From Archangium lipolyticum (lineage in GTDB: Bacteria; Myxococcota; Myxococcia; Myxococcales; Myxococcaceae), in the NCBI RefSeq assembly GCF_024623785.1, contig NZ_JANKBZ010000029.1, positions 62,001 through 126,000 on the forward strand: a DNA stretch of 64,000 bases, written 5' to 3'. The notes beneath the pieces were generated by a model. The model saw only the letters and a program-made list of their open reading frames with translations, was not told the DNA's origin and searched no databases. Positions 61,915 to 64,000 of the stretch are shown here, one piece after another. Within the stretch, counting starts at the first letter, position 1, and every line of letters begins with the position of its first letter. The translations under genes were made by a program, and so were the position numbers.

Positions 61915-63030
61915 CGGACTTCAGATTGGAGCGGAAGGCCGCACGGTTCTCCCTGCCATCCTTGGCTCCTTTGGCCGGAGTCGACGGAGTTGGCGGAGTC
62001 GACGGAGTCGCTGGACAGCGGAGCACGCCTCGAGGAAGCACGAAGGCCCGCTGCCGAGGTCGCGTCGACGCAGCGCGAGCCGACGTTCGGAGCGAGCCCC
62101 GGGCCGGCACGAAACGGAGCTCCGTCACGCGAGGTCGTGCCCAACGTGCCCGAGCCGGCCGCCGCTGAGATCACCGACCGCGCCGGCCGTCGCTTCCAGG
62201 TGCGGTGGGGCGAGAGCGGGCTGTGCGGCCTCGGAGACGCCCGGCGCGTTGCACAACGGCATGCACTGCTCGGGACGTTCGTCGCGCTCGGCGCAGCCGG
62301 CACGACGGTGCGCCACGACCCGCATGTCGACCCGGTCGTGTTGAGGGAGGTGCTGTCTGTTCTCGGCGCGGTGCAATCGCCCTCTCAATCACCGATACGC
62401 CGAGTCTTCGGCCGGGAGCTCGACCGTCTCCCCCCTCCAGAGGTCTACGTCTACAGGGACGTGCAGCAGATGCTGGATGTCTCGTGCGTCAATCGCGCGG
62501 CCATCGGATACTACGACGGCGCGATCCACCTGAGCGGCGACCCCCGGCACGGCATCGAGACCCTCAGGCAGACGGTCGTCCACGAATACGTCCACCACGT
62601 CCTCATCGGGCTCGGGATCAAGGTGCCCATGTGGTTGCACGAGGGGCTGGCGATGAAACTCGCCGGAGAGAACTGGTGGGTCGATCCTTCTCTCGGGCTC
62701 GTGGCCTGGCTCCGGGACCAGCACTTGCCCTTCGAGGCGATGACGGGTGCCTTTCCCCACACCGCCGACGAGAAGTTTGCGCTGGCGGCCTACTACCAGA
62801 GCTTCGCCATGCTCGAGTTCCTATGGGATCGGCAAGGGGACGACGGTGTCGCCGCGCTCGTGCGGGCGCTCGCGCGAGGCGAGCTGGACGCGAAGGAGGC
62901 CTTCTCCTCGACGGGGGTCTCCGGCGACGCGCTCGAGCAGGCCTGGAGGGAGTTCCTGGCTCGCCGCTACCGAGAACGCGACGAGCCGATGCAGCGGCTC
63001 CACGAAGCCGCGGCGCGAAACCGGCAATGA
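61840..63030 (+). CDS. Peptidase MA-like (gluzincin) protein, 5' end uncertain
   Basis: An open frame of 396 codons; the convincing part begins near residue 95 (EVVPNVPEPAAAEITDRAGR). The catalytic core has VVHEYVHHVL (His248, Glu249, His252) and, 20 residues on, HEGLAM with Glu268, the gluzincin pattern of peptidase MA-like proteins. An ALAAYYQSFAMLEFLWDR helix and a C-terminal helix follow. The first 25 codons lie over the opposite-strand hydrolase scrap and the next 60 include a short DNA repeat, so the native start (and probably a signal peptide) was lost or is a GTG such as 62137. It may be inactive. Confidence 0.65.
   Translation: MAAVGDEFRLDVLRDLEHAAERLGLRTSDWSGRPHGSPCHPWLLWPESTELAESTESLDSGARLEEARRPAAEVASTQREPTFGASPGPARNGAPSREVVPNVPEPAAAEITDRAGRRFQVRWGESGLCGLGDARRVAQRHALLGTFVALGAAGTTVRHDPHVDPVVLREVLSVLGAVQSPSQSPIRRVFGRELDRLPPPEVYVYRDVQQMLDVSCVNRAAIGYYDGAIHLSGDPRHGIETLRQTVVHEYVHHVLIGLGIKVPMWLHEGLAMKLAGENWWVDPSLGLVAWLRDQHLPFEAMTGAFPHTADEKFALAAYYQSFAMLEFLWDRQGDDGVAALVRALARGELDAKEAFSSTGVSGDALEQAWREFLARRYRERDEPMQRLHEAAARNRQ
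61977..62008. repeat. Short direct repeat at the peptidase 5' junction
   Basis: GGAGTCGACGGAGT occurs at 61977-61990 and again at 61995-62008, four bases apart. It lies where the hydrolase scrap sequence gives way to peptidase coding, so it may mark the rearrangement point. Confidence 0.5.
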
Positions 63031-63055
63031 ATCGCCATCCCCGACCGGGGGTACC

Positions 63056-63183
63056 CTACGGAGCGCAGAGGGTGTACGTGCAACCCGGGCCGCTATTGTC
63101 GCTGTACTCGCTGTCGAACTCCTGGGCGATATACGAGGAGCCCACCCAGTTGCTCAGGGAGCGGCACGCCTGGGGATCCAGGT
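63056..63183 (-). pseudogene. C-terminal fragment of a probable secreted protein
   Basis: The minus strand reads YLDPQACRSLSNWVGSSYIA then QEFDSEYSDNSGPGCTYTLC and AP-stop, with third positions nearly all G/C and three cysteines as in a disulfide-bonded tail. No start or upstream coding exists; a hairpin and non-coding sequence follow at 63190-63300. The frame continues upstream without meaning. Family unknown. Confidence 0.45.
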
Positions 63184-63425
63184 AGGAAGTTCGTCGCCCT
63201 CCCCGTCCTCGCCCCGCTGTAGGCTCACCTCGCTTGAATGAGAAGGGCCCGGCCCCGAGGGGGAGCCCGGGCCCTTGGTGATTGAGGCCCAGGTGTGGGA
63301 GCGGGAATCCGCAACTCACTTTCTTGCAAGCGGCTCTGTCATCGTGGCGAGTCTTCGAGGGAGGGCGGACTCCATGACCCAGTAGGCCTGGGCTGCGCCC
63401 GCTTCCCACCTTCAGGCCGGGTCCC
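63184..63425. other. Intergenic region with a terminator hairpin
   Basis: Besides the hairpin at 63243-63276 no gene or regulatory site was recognised. The DNA between the hairpin and the TetR stop codon has no long coding frame with family motifs and no tRNA cloverleaf that I could fold. Confidence 0.4.
63243..63276. terminator. Strong hairpin terminator
   Basis: AAGGGCCCGG and CCGGGCCCTT form a perfect 10-bp stem; the 14-base interval holds CCCC...GGGG and can pair further. The A/T ends on both sides give it a two-way terminator look. It lies between the secreted-protein scrap and the leftward TetR gene, so it could stop the TetR transcript. Confidence 0.65.
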
Positions 63426-63995
63426 CTATCGGGCCGCGGCGAGGACGGGCGTGGTCAGCCGCTGGAAGAGTGCCTCCACCTCGACGGGCGGCAGTGGGCT
63501 GCGGCTATCGAGCCACCAGGTGAGCAGCTCGAGGAACGCACCGCCCACGTAGTGCACCGTCCCGTCAAGCACGGGCCCGGCGAGAGCGAGGCCAGCCAGG
63601 TCCGTTGCGACGAGCTCCAGTACCAGCTCCCGGAAGCGCCGCTGGACCAACTGCCCGCTGCGCTTGCCGATAAGGGCTCGAAAGAGGCGCAGGTTTTCGT
63701 GGGCATGCTCAAGCAGGGCCCTCGCGAAACCGAGCGGCCTGCCAGCTTCGGCCGCCGCTGCATGCTGTGCGCGGAGCACCTTGCGAAACTCGTCGAAGCC
63801 GCTGAGGAGCAGCTCCTCCTTGTCGGCGAAGTGCGTATAGAAGGTCGAGCGTCCCACGTCGGCTCGGTCGCACACGTCCTGCACGCTGACCTGCTCCCAG
63901 CCGCGCTCGAGGATGAGCGCGACGAGCGCATCGCGGAGCGTCCGCCGCGTCCGCTGCACCCTCCGGTCTGTCTCCCTCGGGGGTTTCACACCCAC
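63426..63995 (-). CDS. TetR/AcrR family regulator at right edge
   Basis: A 189-residue TetR regulator. DNA-binding part: RTLRDALVALILERGWEQVS, VQDVCDRADVGRSTFYTHFA and DKEELL (residues about 17-60). The C-terminal part has the TetR_C_12/AcrR-like pattern ALLEHAHENLRLFRALIGKRSG. The GTG at 63995 is five bases from the window edge and the frame stays open, so the true start could be outside; a second GTG at 63989 is possible. No partner gene is visible to the left except scraps, so targets are unknown; the SDR palindrome at 60734 is one candidate. Confidence 0.88.
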   Translation of the reverse strand: MGVKPPRETDRRVQRTRRTLRDALVALILERGWEQVSVQDVCDRADVGRSTFYTHFADKEELLLSGFDEFRKVLRAQHAAAAEAGRPLGFARALLEHAHENLRLFRALIGKRSGQLVQRRFRELVLELVATDLAGLALAGPVLDGTVHYVGGAFLELLTWWLDSRSPLPPVEVEALFQRLTTPVLAAAR

Positions 63996-64000
63996 GCGTG

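Noticed and set aside
63270-63425. Degenerate tRNA or phage attachment site
   Set aside because: GATTCC-like bases suggested a T-loop, but no acceptor or anticodon stem can be formed and no integrase gene is near.

Overview
The window is chromosomal DNA of a high-GC myxobacterium, most likely of the Cystobacterineae (Archangium, Cystobacter or Stigmatella type). The evidence is third-codon G/C saturation, a SitA/SitI-type lipoprotein toxin with a double-CXXCG immunity partner, a DUF2381 family member, long fusions of Ser/Thr kinase, AAA ATPase and histidine kinase, and many histidine kinases per kilobase. The genus is an inference. No rRNA, tRNA, CRISPR array or intact insertion sequence was seen.

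Layout. 0-7.5 kb: end of a methyltransferase, the sitA/sitI-like pair, a RidA-like protein, an unknown protein, a three-gene envelope cluster with a DUF2381 protein and a lipoprotein, and an MBL-fold lipoprotein hydrolase. 7.5-17 kb: two paralogous beta-propeller histidine kinases on either side of a TetR gene; the second lies behind dnaN and a membrane acyltransferase on the same strand. 17-24.3 kb: a lipoprotein, then a tight cluster of an Ig-repeat/outer-membrane-barrel protein, an Ig-repeat lipoprotein and a HAMP histidine kinase. 24.3-34.3 kb: a small membrane protein, a gene broken by two frameshifts, then a phosphorelay-like cluster made of a cobalamin-binding protein with CarH-type photoreceptor motifs, a helical repeat protein and two hybrid histidine kinases, followed by a kinase/degenerate cyclase/AAA/TPR giant.

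34.3-43.6 kb: secreted and envelope proteins (Cys-rich peptide, S1 protease with ricin-type lectin, membrane-spanning zinc protease, TPM-domain protein), an SDR/LysR divergent pair and a P450. 43.8-51.5 kb: a 1771-residue Ser/Thr kinase/ATPase/GAF/histidine kinase and a separate histidine kinase with the same unusual HNVGN phosphoacceptor motif. 51.4-58.1 kb: GrpB, an HxlR regulator divergent from a nitroreductase, then aldo/keto reductase, P450, styrene-monooxygenase-like flavoprotein and epimerase all on the plus strand, a likely redox or tailoring neighbourhood.

58.1-64 kb: a decayed zone with an SDR tail, a SUKH-like gene broken over three frames, an IS91-type transposase scrap, a hydrolase tail and a peptidase with an uncertain 5' end. 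These alternate with intact regulators: a TetR gene facing an NTF2/PhzB-like gene with three matching operator copies and a near-consensus promoter, an SDR behind an 18-bp palindrome, and a TetR gene at the right edge.
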